Positions 33,000-43,450 of a DNA stretch of 64,000 nucleotides are shown one piece after another. The stretch's first letter is position 1. Each line of letters begins with the position of its first letter. The stretch is from assembly GCA_963989385.1 (NCBI GenBank), contig OZ022499.1, positions 103,276,786-103,340,785 of the forward strand. Direction: 5' to 3'. Position numbers and translations under genes: made by a program. This DNA is from Ctena decussata (Eukaryota > Mollusca > Bivalvia > Lucinida > Lucinidae). The notes beneath the pieces are model-generated. The model did no database searches. It saw only the letters and a program-made list of their open reading frames with translations, and was not told where the DNA came from.

Positions 33000-34987
33000 T
33001 AAAGAGAATAAGAAACGCTACACCGAAAATTTAAAATATAAAGCATTAATAATAAAACCAAGACGCTGTTTTTATGTATGATGCTATACATATCACATGG
33101 CTTCCATTTAACTTTTTGTTTCTCAGCATCTTCTCTGTCTAGATTGTGACGTCACTTATTGCGTCATTTTCAAAAAAATGTTATGGCTGTCAGTGTACAC
33201 TTTTCAGAGCAACGATTCCTATGAAAATGAATGTGCGGGATGATTTACTTTTCAAACAATTAGACGTTTTAGATCCAGTCTTGGTTTAAACATATTTATT
33301 CGCTTCTTTATTTACATACATGACACAGATATACACTTTGATCAGTTGAAGAATGGGAACGGAAGCAGACACTGCTTATTTAGTTCCTCTCCTTGTTACA
33401 TATAACCAGTCTTGATACTATATGTACTAAAGGATTTTTCTAAAAGTTTTCTCGTCACTTTTTAGCTCACCTGAGCACAAAGTGCTCAAGGTGAGGTATT
33501 GTGATCGGTCTTTGTCTGTCGTCCGTCGTCCGGCGTCAACTTTTGCTTTAAACGACTTCTTCTCCAAAACTGCTGGACGGATTTCGAAATAATTTCACAG
33601 AAATGTTCCTTGGGGGACTTTCTACCAAAATTGCTCAAAAGGTTTCGCTCCGCTGTACAATATGGCCGCCAGAGCTAAAAATAGAAAAACCTTGAAACGA
33701 CTTCTAATCCAAAACTGCTGGGCAGATTTTGAAATAATTTCAAAGAAATGTTCCTTAGTAGACCCTCTACCGAAATTGCTCAAACGGTTTCGCTCCGCTG
33801 AACAATATGGCCGCCAGAGCTAAAAATAGAAAAAACTTTTAAACGACTTGTCCTCTAAAAGTGCTGGGCCCATTTTGAAATAATTTGACAGAATTGTTCC
33901 TTAGGAGACCCTCTACCAAAATTGCTCAAACGGTTCCGCTCCACTGAACAATATGGTCGCCAGAGCTAAAAATAGAAAAACCCTTAAACTACTTCTCCCC
34001 CAAAAATGCTGGGCCAATTTTGAAATAATTTCACAGAAATGTTTCTTAGGAGACCCTCTACCAAAATTGCTCAAACGGTTCTGCTACGCTGAACAATATG
34101 GCCACCAGAGCTAAAAATAGAAAAAAGCTTTAAACATCATCGTCTCTGAAGCCAATGGCTTGATTTAAAAAAAAAAATCACAGAAATGTTTTACTCATGG
34201 CCTGAACAAAAATTGCTAAAACGTTTCCACTCCGCTGAAAAAATGGCCACCAGAGCGTAAAATAGAAATAAATCTTATAATGACACAGAGGGCACAGTTA
34301 TGATCCAATCATCATGAAACTTTGTCAGAATGTTTATCTAAATGAAATCTAGACCATCTTTGAAACTGGGTAATGTGGGGTCAAAACAAGGTCACTGGGT
34401 CAAATTTCAGAAAAACCTTGTGCACACTCTAGAGGGCACAGTTATGATCCAATCTTCATGAAACTTTGTCAGAATGTTTATTTATATACAATCTAGGCCA
34501 AATTTGAATCTGAGTCTTGTGGGGTCCAAAACTAGGTCACTAAGTCAAATCTTAGAAAACCCTTGTGTACACTCTAGAGGGCACAGTTATGATCCAATCT
34601 ACGAGAAATATTGTCAGAATGTTTATAATTATAAAATCTATACCAGATTTGAAACTGGGCCATGTCAGGTCAAAATCTAGGTCACTAGGGCTGTTCTTAG
34701 AAAAACAGTGTGAACGCTTTAGAGGACACAGTTTTGTTCTAATCTTCATGAGAGTGTGTCAGAATGTTTGTCTCCAACAAATCTGGACCATGGTTGCAAC
34801 TTGGTCATGTTGGGTCAAAAAGTAGGTCACTAGGTTAAACCTTAGAAAAACATTGTGTACACTCTAGAGAGCACAGTTTTGTTAACTTTGTCAGAATGTT
34901 CATATCCAAGAAATCTAGACCAGGTTTGAAACTGGGTCATGTGGGGTCAAAATCTAGGCCATTAGGTTAAATCTTATGAAAACCTTA

Positions 34988-36252
34988 AGCCCCTATCTCA
35001 CTGGGATGCGACAGTTTGCGACTGATTGCGAATTGCATTCGCGGATGAGTCTCAAAACTGTCTTGAAACGTTCGCGGGGATTCGCAATATCCTCGCGTGA
35101 GTCGCAAACTGGCGCAAACGGTTCGCATTGTCGCACAAAAAAGTTTTACATGTAAAACTTTTTTATGCGACAAAATTTCTCGCAATATAGTCGCAACATA
35201 GTCGCAAAGTCATCGCGGGTGTCGCGAACACGTCGCGGACCCATCGCAATTTAGTTTCCGGCGAGTCGCAATGACCGTGAACACGAAAAACTTGCGAAAT
35301 AAATAAGACTATATTGCGAACAAATTGCGACATAAATAAGACACTTCCGCGACTAAAATGCGAGCAAATAAAACTGAGTAACTTTCGCGCGAACGTCGTG
35401 AGACATTCGTACGAATATCTTACGACTATCGTGCGAGTGTCTTAAATTACTCGCAATGTCGCAAAAGTGCCGTGAATGGTTCGTATTTTCGTCCCACGTG
35501 ACTCGGACAATTATGTTTCTCGCAAACAGTTTGCATACATTCAGTTCCAACATGGCCATCATGCCAGAAAAGGGCGAGGTAGGGGTAGGGCTGCCACTGC
35601 ACCCGGCCATCAAACCACAACACAGGAAGCTGAAACAGTCCCAGCTTCTGTTCCCTCCGACGACGACAGCTCGGGAGCTCCCACGGTTTCTCTGACGGGT
35701 GAAACAAGGAAGAAAAAGAAACTGGGCATTGAGAGTGAGAAACAGTACCCATTGAAGGATGCCCACCAGAATGTACTGGCTGAGTTCTGTCTGAACCACC
35801 CCATTTTTTTATGATAAAACAAAATATCCATCTTTCTGACGTCTGATGATTAAAAAATTGCTGGAATGTCAATAGGTTCTCATTTTCTCGCAAAATCATC
35901 GTACGACTGTTGCACGACCGTCGCACGACAGTCGTGCGACGTTCGCGAGAGTATCGTGACACAGTCGCACGAGAGAAATAATCGCAATTTTATTGTGCGA
36001 ACGTCGCACGAGTGTCTCACGAACGTCGCGCGATTGTCGCGCGACGTGTGTGCGACCTCCAGGCGAAATTGGGCAAGATTCCTGATATAATCGTACGACA
36101 TTCGTGCGACATTCGTGTGACACTCGCAAATATGTCGTAATCAACATTTCAGTGAGACCAAAATATGAAAAATGTCGCAAAGTCGCGGATTTTATCGCAA
36201 ATCTTTGTCTCAAACTAGTCGCCAGTTGTCGCATCCCAGTGAGATACTAGCT
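34988..36252. mobile_element. PIF/Harbinger-like DNA transposon remnant, 1265 bp, TTA target duplication
   Basis: Terminal inverted repeats share the exact 20-mer TATCTCACTGGGATGCGACA (at 34994 and inverted before 36247) inside AGC...GCT ends. The element is flanked by TTA at 34985-34987 and 36253-36255. Both subterminal regions are dense in TCGCA/TGCGA words. The middle holds a fragment of a DNA-binding protein gene and no transposase. TTA/TAA sites and a separate Myb/MADF-type DNA-binding protein are known features of PIF/Harbinger. The class is inferred from these. Confidence 0.82.
35542..35845 (+). pseudogene. Remnant of a Harbinger-type MADF/Myb-like DNA-binding protein
   Basis: One forward frame shows, in order, an AT-hook-like RKGRGRGR stretch, a Ser/Asp-rich segment (PSDDDSSG), a basic RKKKK patch, and a segment ending EFCLNHPIF. 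The last piece resembles the start of MADF domains, which typically read as a short helix, then HP, an aromatic residue and YD. A run of seven T at about 35810 shifts the frame immediately after it, and the rest of the domain is not readable. No convincing initiator Met is visible. Family assignment is from memory of motif shape, so moderate. Confidence 0.55.
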
Positions 36253-36385
36253 TTAGGTACACAATAAAGGGTTCATTTTCCATTTAATCTTTGTGAAACT
36301 CTGTCTGTCGGTCATATGGATGCCTCTGAGGTTAAGTTCACAAGATACTCAGGTGAGCGATCCAGGGCCATCATGGCCCTCTTGT

Positions 36386-38104
36386 TTGTTGGTTTATAAT
36401 GATGAAAATACGAAACTCTTATTTCGCCAAAACATTTTCCGTTTGAGGAATCGGTCAATCCGAAGATATTCGTTTTGTCGAACAACGAAAACTAGAATGA
36501 ATTAATACGTTTAGAAACGACAGAATCGTAAAAAGCAACTGTCGTTAACGCAAGATGCTACTGACGTTATCAGTATATGCAGGTGCTTCTTTTTTACTGG
36601 TTATCATTCCAAACAATTGCCCATTGGATTAGTAAGCACTTCATGTAAATTAGAAGGCACAATGACTCTATCTAATACTTCAAACAGTATCCCGTGTATT
36701 TTCCATTGAAAAAAGTGTAGCGTTTTTACTTCTCTTGAGTGTACTGTCTCAAAGGGCCATGAAACCCAAAACAACCAAACAACCAATGTCTGCTTTAGGG
36801 AATCGGAATATTAGTTCAAAGTATCTTTCTAAACAGTGTTAAGGAAATATTTGATCAGGTTCTGCACTATTGGCATTTCTTTCGGCAAAATTTTGGCTCA
36901 TCGAAACATCAGCTTGTTCAACATGAAAACATGACAGGAACTGATTAAATCAAAATGATGTCGTGTTAGGATGCACAGGATCAGAAATGACGATTTGCTT
37001 TTATCATTTTAAGTTTGCGCAAAGAGGGTGGTAGTGTCGGGCAAGTATGACAGGAAGCTTTCGGCAGCGGGGCGTAAGGAGTCATGCAAACACGGTATAA
37101 GGTTTTGGTGACCACATATTTTCGGCAAGTACAACAAATTTCCTCTGGAGATTTGGAAAGAAATGCAGGGCACATAAGGTGCCCTGCATTCTTTTCAAAT
37201 CTCCAAAGGAAAATATTTCAGTCCTAGACTGCACTTTCGATATTACGCTGTCAGCGAGCTTGTGATTTATTGTCTTTTGATGAATAACCTACGAACCTTG
37301 CTTTCTTGTGTGTACTTTAGCTTGTTCAATATTCGAAATCTATATTAATCTTATTTTACAAGACGCCTCTTCGCGATACTGAGAACCTGCTCCACTGCTA
37401 TATATGTTGATACAGACAATATCAAAATATATCTTATCGCCATTAAGATTGTAAGAGGTTCATGGTGGCACAAACCGCTTACCTGGATTTTTGTGATAAG
37501 AAACTTCTGATGATTTCATTATCCACATCCAGAAACTTTAGGTCTCACTTTAAAATAGTATTGAAGATATACGGTTAAATCAATAGACCATGAATTGATA
37601 GGTCACTTTGCACTAAAATCTATGGGGTAACTCAGTCATTTTTCCTGGAGTGATGAAAATGCATGAATCGATTTTAGAAAAAAACGAACAAGATCATTCG
37701 ATTATGAAATACAAGTCAATGTCATATATTTTATAAGAACTTTTACTCTCTTCCTTGTAGTTACTAATAATCTAACATACGAGTTGTAAACGAAGTTATA
37801 AAGAGGACCAATCAATATGCTAATGTTAGAAACGGACACTTAAATGTGACATAAAAGAGAGAAGCATTTCGGAGTCGGAAAATTTGTCTAACAGTCAACA
37901 AATCATTCATAATCTCACATATCAGATTGCACCGAGCATGCGTTAGCGAGTGAGTAAGTCAGGTTTAGAGTCCCAGCTCAATCTGATGTAAACTGTAGGA
38001 GTTATCCGGAAACGAAAAGTTTACAACTGACGGACGGGCGCCAGAGCCAGAATGCTTTAATGCATTTATGCTACAGAGCTTTTGGAAAAATACAAATCGA
38101 TTGT
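36386..38104. other. Unassigned, with an H tail and one hairpin
   Basis: Mostly unrecognised. 36736-36785 is the tail end of a minus-strand family-H repeat (CTGTCTCAAAGGGCCATG, then CAAACAACCAA). A strong hairpin lies at 37137-37215. Confidence 0.45.
37137..37215. repeat. Perfect-loop hairpin, about 37-bp stem
   Basis: GGAAAGAAATGCAGGGCAC pairs with GTGCCCTGCATTCTTTTC across a 5-bp loop, and the outer ATTTCCTCTGGAGATTT pairs with AAATCTCCAAAGGAAAAT. It could be a tiny foldback element or a transcribed hairpin. Confidence 0.75.
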
Positions 38105-38115
38105 GCAGACATTTT

Positions 38116-38392
38116 GGTTGGTTGGTTGGTTGATTTGATGCTTAACGTCCACGGTAAACAACTAAGGTCATGTCGGGACGGTCAGTTAACCTAACCACAC
38201 TATTCCTGGGCAGGCTTAGACCTCCTAAGCGGTTAACCAGTACTAAGTGCACATACTTTCGCCAGTAACTGACAACTGCCCTTCTTGAATCAGCGGAAGG
38301 AGAAACGAAAGTATGTGGCCGGACCGGGATTCGAACCCAGGACCTCTGACTTACGAGTCAGGTGCCCTACCGATTGCGCTACCCGGCCCGGC
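38116..38392 (-). mobile_element. SINE family 1, full-length, Thr-like anticodon region
   Basis: The minus-strand head reads GGCCGGGTAGCGCAATCGGT with anticodon arm CTGACTCGTAAGTCAG (CGT) and an encoded CCACA end. The body matches the 6211 copy, and the tail is TCAA/CCAA-type. Exact 11-bp duplications GCAGACATTTT flank it at 38105-38115 and 38393-38403. Confidence 0.93.
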
Positions 38393-38672
38393 GCAGACAT
38401 TTTGTCCTTAGTATGTATTCAAACCTACATAGACGGACTTTATAGCAAGTACTGAAAATAGCTCTTGATAAAGCTACAGCTAACAGTCACTTGCATGTAG
38501 AATAAACAGATAAAACAATAACTTTTCAGAAACTGCACTCCAGTTTAATCAATGAATCTAATGTCCTTAATTGTTGGAATTGTCGCTGAATTAGTTTCAG
38601 TCACGATATCAACTTACAAATACGAATAACAGTTCTTTTAAGAGTGTAGGAACCCACTTTCTTATATGATCA

Positions 38673-38875
38673 GGGGTCGTATTCATAAATCCACTTAAGT
38701 CGTTGCTATGCTGTTGCTAAGGCTAAATTTATATAAAGGAGATTCCCTACAACAATGGGAACAGTCTTTCTAAGACTGTTCCTCCGCAGCAAATTTCATA
38801 GGGAATCTCCTTCAAAGAAATTTAGCCTAAGCAACAGCATAGCAACCACTTAAGTCATTTTATGAATACGGCCCC
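38673..38875. mobile_element. MITE-B foldback, copy 2 (complete ends)
   Basis: Terminal repeats GGGGTCGTATTCATAAA and TTTATGAATACGGCCCC pair. Arms CTTAAGTCGTTGCTATGCTG and CAGCATAGCAACCACTTAAG continue the palindrome. No unambiguous target duplication seen. Confidence 0.88.
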
Positions 38876-39321
38876 CGTTTCATGCAAGTGAAACTACTTT
38901 TTACAGCAATTAACGTTAGTTTGAGATGCAATTAGAGGCTTTTTCAAACTCTAATTATAATTGATAAAATTTTCCGCCTACGTTTATCTGCAAAATGATA
39001 CTTAAAAATTGTACAGAAAAACAAAATAGGAAAACAAGCATATAAAATGAAAATGTGTATTTTGACATTTTAGCTAAAAAGATAAACAGTGGATGGATGG
39101 TAGGTAGGGCAGTCTGTGCTGTCCATACGTTTTAGGTCATAAAAAAGTAAGAAAAGGTAACTCGGGAAAAGCCTCAATACCAAACCATTACTATCACAAG
39201 CCATCAAAAAGAAAAGCAAGAGGAGACACGAAGGCACATACAATAACGAAACCACGCGCTCACAAAAAATACAAAATTTATACGAAACCACCTTAGGTCA
39301 GTTGGTAGTTATTATAGGCTG

Positions 39322-39835
39322 TTGGGTTGGTCGGTCAGTTCTGTGAAGTTTAAAGGCTCTTTGAGACAGGCGCCGTGGTCGAGTCGTTAGAGTGACTTGG
39401 TTATGATGCAGAAAGTCGCCGGAAGGTCATGAGATCGCGCCCAGATTTCGCCATCCAACGACTTGACAACTCTCTCTGTCAACCCAGCAGTAAATGGGTA
39501 CCTTTTTCGAATCAGGGAAGGATAAGGGAGCGAAAGGAGAGGGTTTGACTCCGCCTTTCATTTGCTGCGCCCAAGATACTCGTACAGTGGGTCTCTAACC
39601 CCCACTGCCCCTACGGCTATTAGGTTATGGGAAACCTTTACCTTTACCTTTTTTTGAGACAGTATTTCAGTCTATAATGAGCCGTCTACAATAGACAGGG
39701 AGAAAGAAAAGAGATATGATAGACGAGAGAAAAAATATCCAGAAAACCCCTACTACAAGCACAGTCTTTTATCCAAATTAGTAGAACCCGACCATTAGGA
39801 CCGAAAATGTCATAAAAATCCAAGCTGGTCCCTCC
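39322..39835 (+). repeat. Family-H repeat interrupted by SINE family 3
   Basis: Starts TTGGGTTGGTCGGTCAG and runs 'GTTTAAAGGCTCTTTGAGACAG'. It is broken by the SINE at 39370 and resumes 'TTTGAGACAGTATTTCAGTC', 'TATGATAGACGAGAG' and 'CAAATTAGTAGAACCCG'. Confidence 0.82.
39370..39652 (+). mobile_element. SINE family 3, full-length, 10-bp target duplication
   Basis: The tRNA-like head GCGCCGTGGTCGAGTCGTTA has A-box character and a weak B-box. The body includes CCAGCAGTAAATGGGTACC, and the tail is (CCTTTA)n. Direct repeats TTTGAGACAG at 39360-39369 and 39653-39662 mark insertion into family H. It is the reference copy for the fragments at 214 and 895. Confidence 0.92.
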
Positions 39836-39972
39836 CTCCCTCTCTCAGAATTGGGTGCATCTAGGCCTGTACACATGTATTACAGAATATCTTTCACGTG
39901 GAACTCACAGTTTTAGCGTTTCGGATATCTGTCTGTTTGCACCAGCAGTGCCATGTCTTTTATCTTTTCAGG

Positions 39973-40450
39973 CTTTTGACTAGACTGAAGGAAGAAAAGG
40001 ATGCTGAAGGAGAAATCAGTAGTTCAGAAGCTTTCAAACTGGAATTGATGGAATTAGGCTGAATGTCAAAATTAGAAAAAGACTGTTTGGTGAGTTTTTG
40101 TTAAAACTGTTTCCAAATGCAAAGAAAGTGAGGTTAAACAGAAACAATAATGAGACAACACTAGCAGTATACAAAACAATTCTTCTTAAGCCACTGAGCA
40201 CCTGGTGATAGTTGCATGTTTAGATTTTGGTGAAGTAAAACAATTTCTCACATCAGACTTTGTAGTTATAAGGAAAGTGAAAATAAATTAACTTGTGATG
40301 TTAACTGTAATATTCAGATTAATGGTAACAGTTTGTATCAATGAATAACCTTTCTTGATGACAAAGCAATGGACCTTCGGAATCAATGGGAAAAGATGGA
40401 TTTGGACAATACGTTCATAAACCCTTTCAAGTGTATCCAGAAAGTAGTAT
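39973..40450 (+). pseudogene. Possible degraded coding segment, unidentified
   Basis: Three stretches have protein-like composition unlike the surrounding DNA. 39973-40059 follows a TTTATCTTTTCAG acceptor-like sequence and reads a charged helical peptide (RLKEEKDAEGEI, then KLELMELG) to a TGA. 40056-40208 continues in another frame with RKRLFGEFLLKLFPNAKK to a TGA. 40346-40450 reads FLDDKAMDLRNQWEKMDLDN to a TAG. The first two join by one frameshift. I do not recognise the family. It may be a dead gene, a retrocopy, or part of an uncharacterised mobile element. Confidence 0.35.
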
Positions 40451-40649
40451 AGCTGTCTGATTGTCTGTTCAGACATTTAAACCGTGTCAGGCAGTAAAAT
40501 TTACTAGATATTTGATAATAAACAAATACCACACTGTCAGGATACACGAATGCCTTTTTCAATGACTTTTTCTGCAATCTCGCGAGCTAGTGACGACTTT
40601 TTTTGGTCCAGCAGACAACAAATTGTGACCGGAAATCATTAAATTGAGC

Positions 40650-41140
40650 ACTTTTAGCTCACCACTTGATCCGAAGGCTCGTAGGTCAGCTTAAAAAATG
40701 GTCATGTCTTTGTCGTTCATCCATCCGTCAATGTTTTCAAAAGATATCTCTGAATCTACTGATTGCAACCAAATGTCATATAGATGCTCTTTATGCAGGG
40801 GGGATTAATGTACTATTTTTTTTATCTAAATCGCTTCAGAACTTTGGTTCTATGGCAACTTAAAGTTTCCATTGACTTGAAAGGGGAAAATTGAAAATTT
40901 GCATTTATTGCTATGTCACAGCAGATTTATTTACAAAACTTTCCAGAAATGTTCACTGAGTAGTTCTCCACCAGCCATATAAAGTTTATGCAATTCACAC
41001 GATTTGGCCGGTTTTCTTGGCAGCTTAAATATTAAAGATAGGAAAAAATGTTCAAAAATAAATTTCTCAAAAACTATTCGCCGAAACAGAAACTGAAATT
41101 TCCCGGAGATGAAGACTCAAAGGTAATCTTAAAGTTAGTC
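40650..41140 (+). mobile_element. Worn HINE-like element, left end
   Basis: Begins TTTTAGCTCACCACTTGATC with an inverted GGTCAGCTTAAAA and a CATCCATCCGTC tract. Two loosely related units follow ('CAAATGTCATATAGATGCTC', 'AGAAATGTTCACTGAGTAG'). No right hairpin. The boundary on the right is approximate. Confidence 0.55.
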
Positions 41141-41354
41141 TCTTTTTTGCGTGACGCGGCTCATATAACGCTTGCTTCCATGGTAATATTTAGAAAGACA
41201 TGGCATATGGAACAATAAGATAAAATAATGTATTTGTCTAACTCTTGTTATAGACGTAACTCTTAGCTGAACACATCATTTTATCTATTTTTGTCTCAGG
41301 TCTTGTCACAAGATACAATTAGTCGCTGTAGCTGTCATGTAGCATTCTTAAAAT

Positions 41355-41575
41355 AAGCCGACCAATAAAGTGGCATGTGCGCTTAGCGAGACTCAGATCA
41401 GCCTGGGCATCCGCCCAGTCTGATAAGAGTCTTCGCTGCCCGCATGAAGGTAGCTTGAACCCCTTACTACCCTTTAAGCACACAGCGAAGACTCTGATTA
41501 GACAGGGCGGATGCCAAGACTGATCTGAGTCTTCGCTTGGCGCACGTGCCACTTTGTTTGGCCGTGTCTAGGCAT
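41355..41575. mobile_element. MITE-A, termini eroded
   Basis: The interior blocks GACTCAGATCAGCCTGGGCA and 'GATCTGAGTCTTCGCTTGGC' are clear, but the terminal 'GCGACACGAGAAAACC' is deleted on the left and altered on the right. An isolated TGACGCGGCTCA at 41153-41164 may be a further terminal scrap. Confidence 0.8.
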
Positions 41576-41655
41576 AAATGAGCCTTTGCATTATTTTATA
41601 TGATTGGCGTCGCGTCTAAAGCTACCTCACTGCATGTGTTCATCTCAAATCAGGA

Positions 41656-41835
41656 GGAGCAGCTGTAGTGTAGTGGGTACATGTAACACTCCGGACTACC
41701 AATCCAGGGGTCGCAAGATCGATCTCCCGCTTCTCCGGTTTTTCGGATGAGAATTTAAACCGAGGTCCCGTCTCCATACGACCTCGTTGTGTTGGACGTC
41801 AAACCCGAGTTCACTCACTCACTCACTCACTCACT
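41656..41835 (+). mobile_element. SINE family 2, copy with (CACT)n tail
   Basis: Head GGAGCAGCTGTAGTGTAGTG carries an extra TACATG-type insertion before AACACTCCGGACTACC. The 'GACCTCGTTGTGTTGG' block leads to a long (TCAC)n tail. Aligns with 6766 and 1138. Confidence 0.9.
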
Positions 41836-43450
41836 GTATGTCCAGGGCATTTGCACTGAAACTTTCGAAATTCGGAAATACAGATTTATGTTTTGCATAA
41901 TGCTTCGACCAAAGTTTGCATTTCCTATTAATAATACAGATCTGGATTGAAAGTCGCCTGACTTAATCTATTTGTTAACATGTAATGAGGTAAATTGTGA
42001 ATGCGGTATGTTTGGTAGACTTGTCGTTCTCGTTAAGTTCGATTTTGTGAACACTATCTTAGAACTAAAAAGCCAAAACAATGTGACAATTTTCTTTTAC
42101 ATAACGACATTTTAAACGTTCCGGTTACTGACCTACCAAGGTTTCGATTCAAGTAGAAATATTATAGAAGATTAAAATTTTATTTCTTGATTTGAAATTG
42201 AACTAGGTGTAAAAGGGAAAAAGTATTACACACGCCTCTTCCGCTTGGTTTAAATGCTAACAGTATCGTGAAGCCAATATTTCTAAATTTCTCGAGTTTG
42301 ATGTATTTTGTTTTGTTTTCTCTCTTGTGGACTGCCAGAAACGAAAAACTAGGTCACATGCAGTAAGGGAAAACGGTAATTATCAACGCAAAACATGCGC
42401 ATAAAGAATGCTATGTACAACATTTTCTTGTCTTTCCAAAACATTAAAAGGCCATGGTCGCCACTCCATGCTTTCTTAAGTTCATTGCCCATTCCGTAAA
42501 TTAGATACAGAGGCTACTAAGTTATATGACTCAACTCTCCGAACAGTTAAAAAGTCCTTCACATGTACAGAATTTCTTTGTAGGTTTATAAACCACAGCA
42601 AAATACAGGTCGAGGGGTTTTGCGCCCAGTATTTTTTTCATGGCCCTTTTATGGTAGGTTCTTAAAGGGTGCAACTCAGACACAATCCCTCATCGAGATA
42701 GATTAGGTCCCTATGATTACAGAAAAGTCTTTTGTTGACTTTGTAAGTAGCTCATGTCCCATGAAACAGGAATGGATCAGTATCTACTACGTACGCCCAG
42801 TTTATTTTTGGAAGTATCAGCTTTGACTTGAAAGATATAGTCCAAGGTGAGCGATATAGCAATGGTCCTTTTGTTCCTTTAAGTAATAACATTCATGTGA
42901 GCGTCAGTGATACGATCCTTCTTTTGGGACATATTGTTTGGGCAGCGCATTTTACAGCACTCATTTCTCCATTTCGCTCCACTTTTTAAATTTAAGGCAA
43001 TGCTGGTTTGCCTTCACTTGAAAGTCTGTAAGTTTTTTTCTTCCACAGCATGCATTAAGATCGTAATGAACACCCACCACCTAACAGAAATTAATATTAT
43101 ACTGCGGGGATTTCACTTATATGCTTACTCTAGCGATTTGAAATAAATGAATTATTCAAAAGATTGTCTGACATTCCATCTGTTTGTGTCTAGGAAAACA
43201 GTCTTCCTAATAACACCTACAAGGCATTCTACATTTATTTCAGCTCTCAAGAGTACGTTGGTGACAAAATAAAATGCATTAGGATAAGTACGACCAGCTA
43301 AACCCAGACCAGCCTGTTTTAAAATTTAGTCATATCGTCACATTTTACTAAAACCCGAGTCAACTGATAAAATTCGGAACGACTTGAGTCTTCGAAATCG
43401 ATGAATTCACCAAATAAGCGTAAATAGACAACTCGGTTTGTCGGAGTCTG
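41836..43450. other. Unassigned, with one HINE end scrap
   Basis: Mostly unrecognised. At 42843-42882, AAGGTGAGCGATATAGCAAT followed by GGTCCTTTTGTT is a worn right-end hairpin of the HINE-like family. Confidence 0.45.

Larger units (their letters stand above)
32231..33211. repeat. Local duplication B, copy 2
   Basis: Duplicates 27912-28763 block by block, with an extra 136-bp segment at 32731-32866. Confidence 0.88.
33459..36385 (+). mobile_element. HINE-like element with two arrays, split by a Harbinger insertion
   Basis: Starts TTTTTAGCTCACCTGAGC with a hairpin to GCTCAAGGTGAG, then a GTCGTCCGTCGTCCGGCGTC tract. Array 1 (about 33540-34260, about 148-bp units) includes AACAATATGGCCGCCAGAGC. 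Array 2 (about 34287-34984 and remnants after 36256, about 145-bp units) includes GGGCACAGTTATGATCCAAT. It ends GGTGAGCGATCCAGGGCC with CATGGCCCTCTTGT. A TTA-flanked transposon at 34988-36252 splits array 2. Non-coding. Confidence 0.85.

Noticed and set aside
35447..35962. 171-codon minus-strand frame, and 35353-35799
   Set aside because: Antisense to the Harbinger-type protein remnant, whose plus-strand frame has the recognisable AT-hook and MADF-like segments.
38318..38392. tRNA-Thr gene on the minus strand
   Set aside because: Same SINE family as 6211, with 11-bp target duplications.
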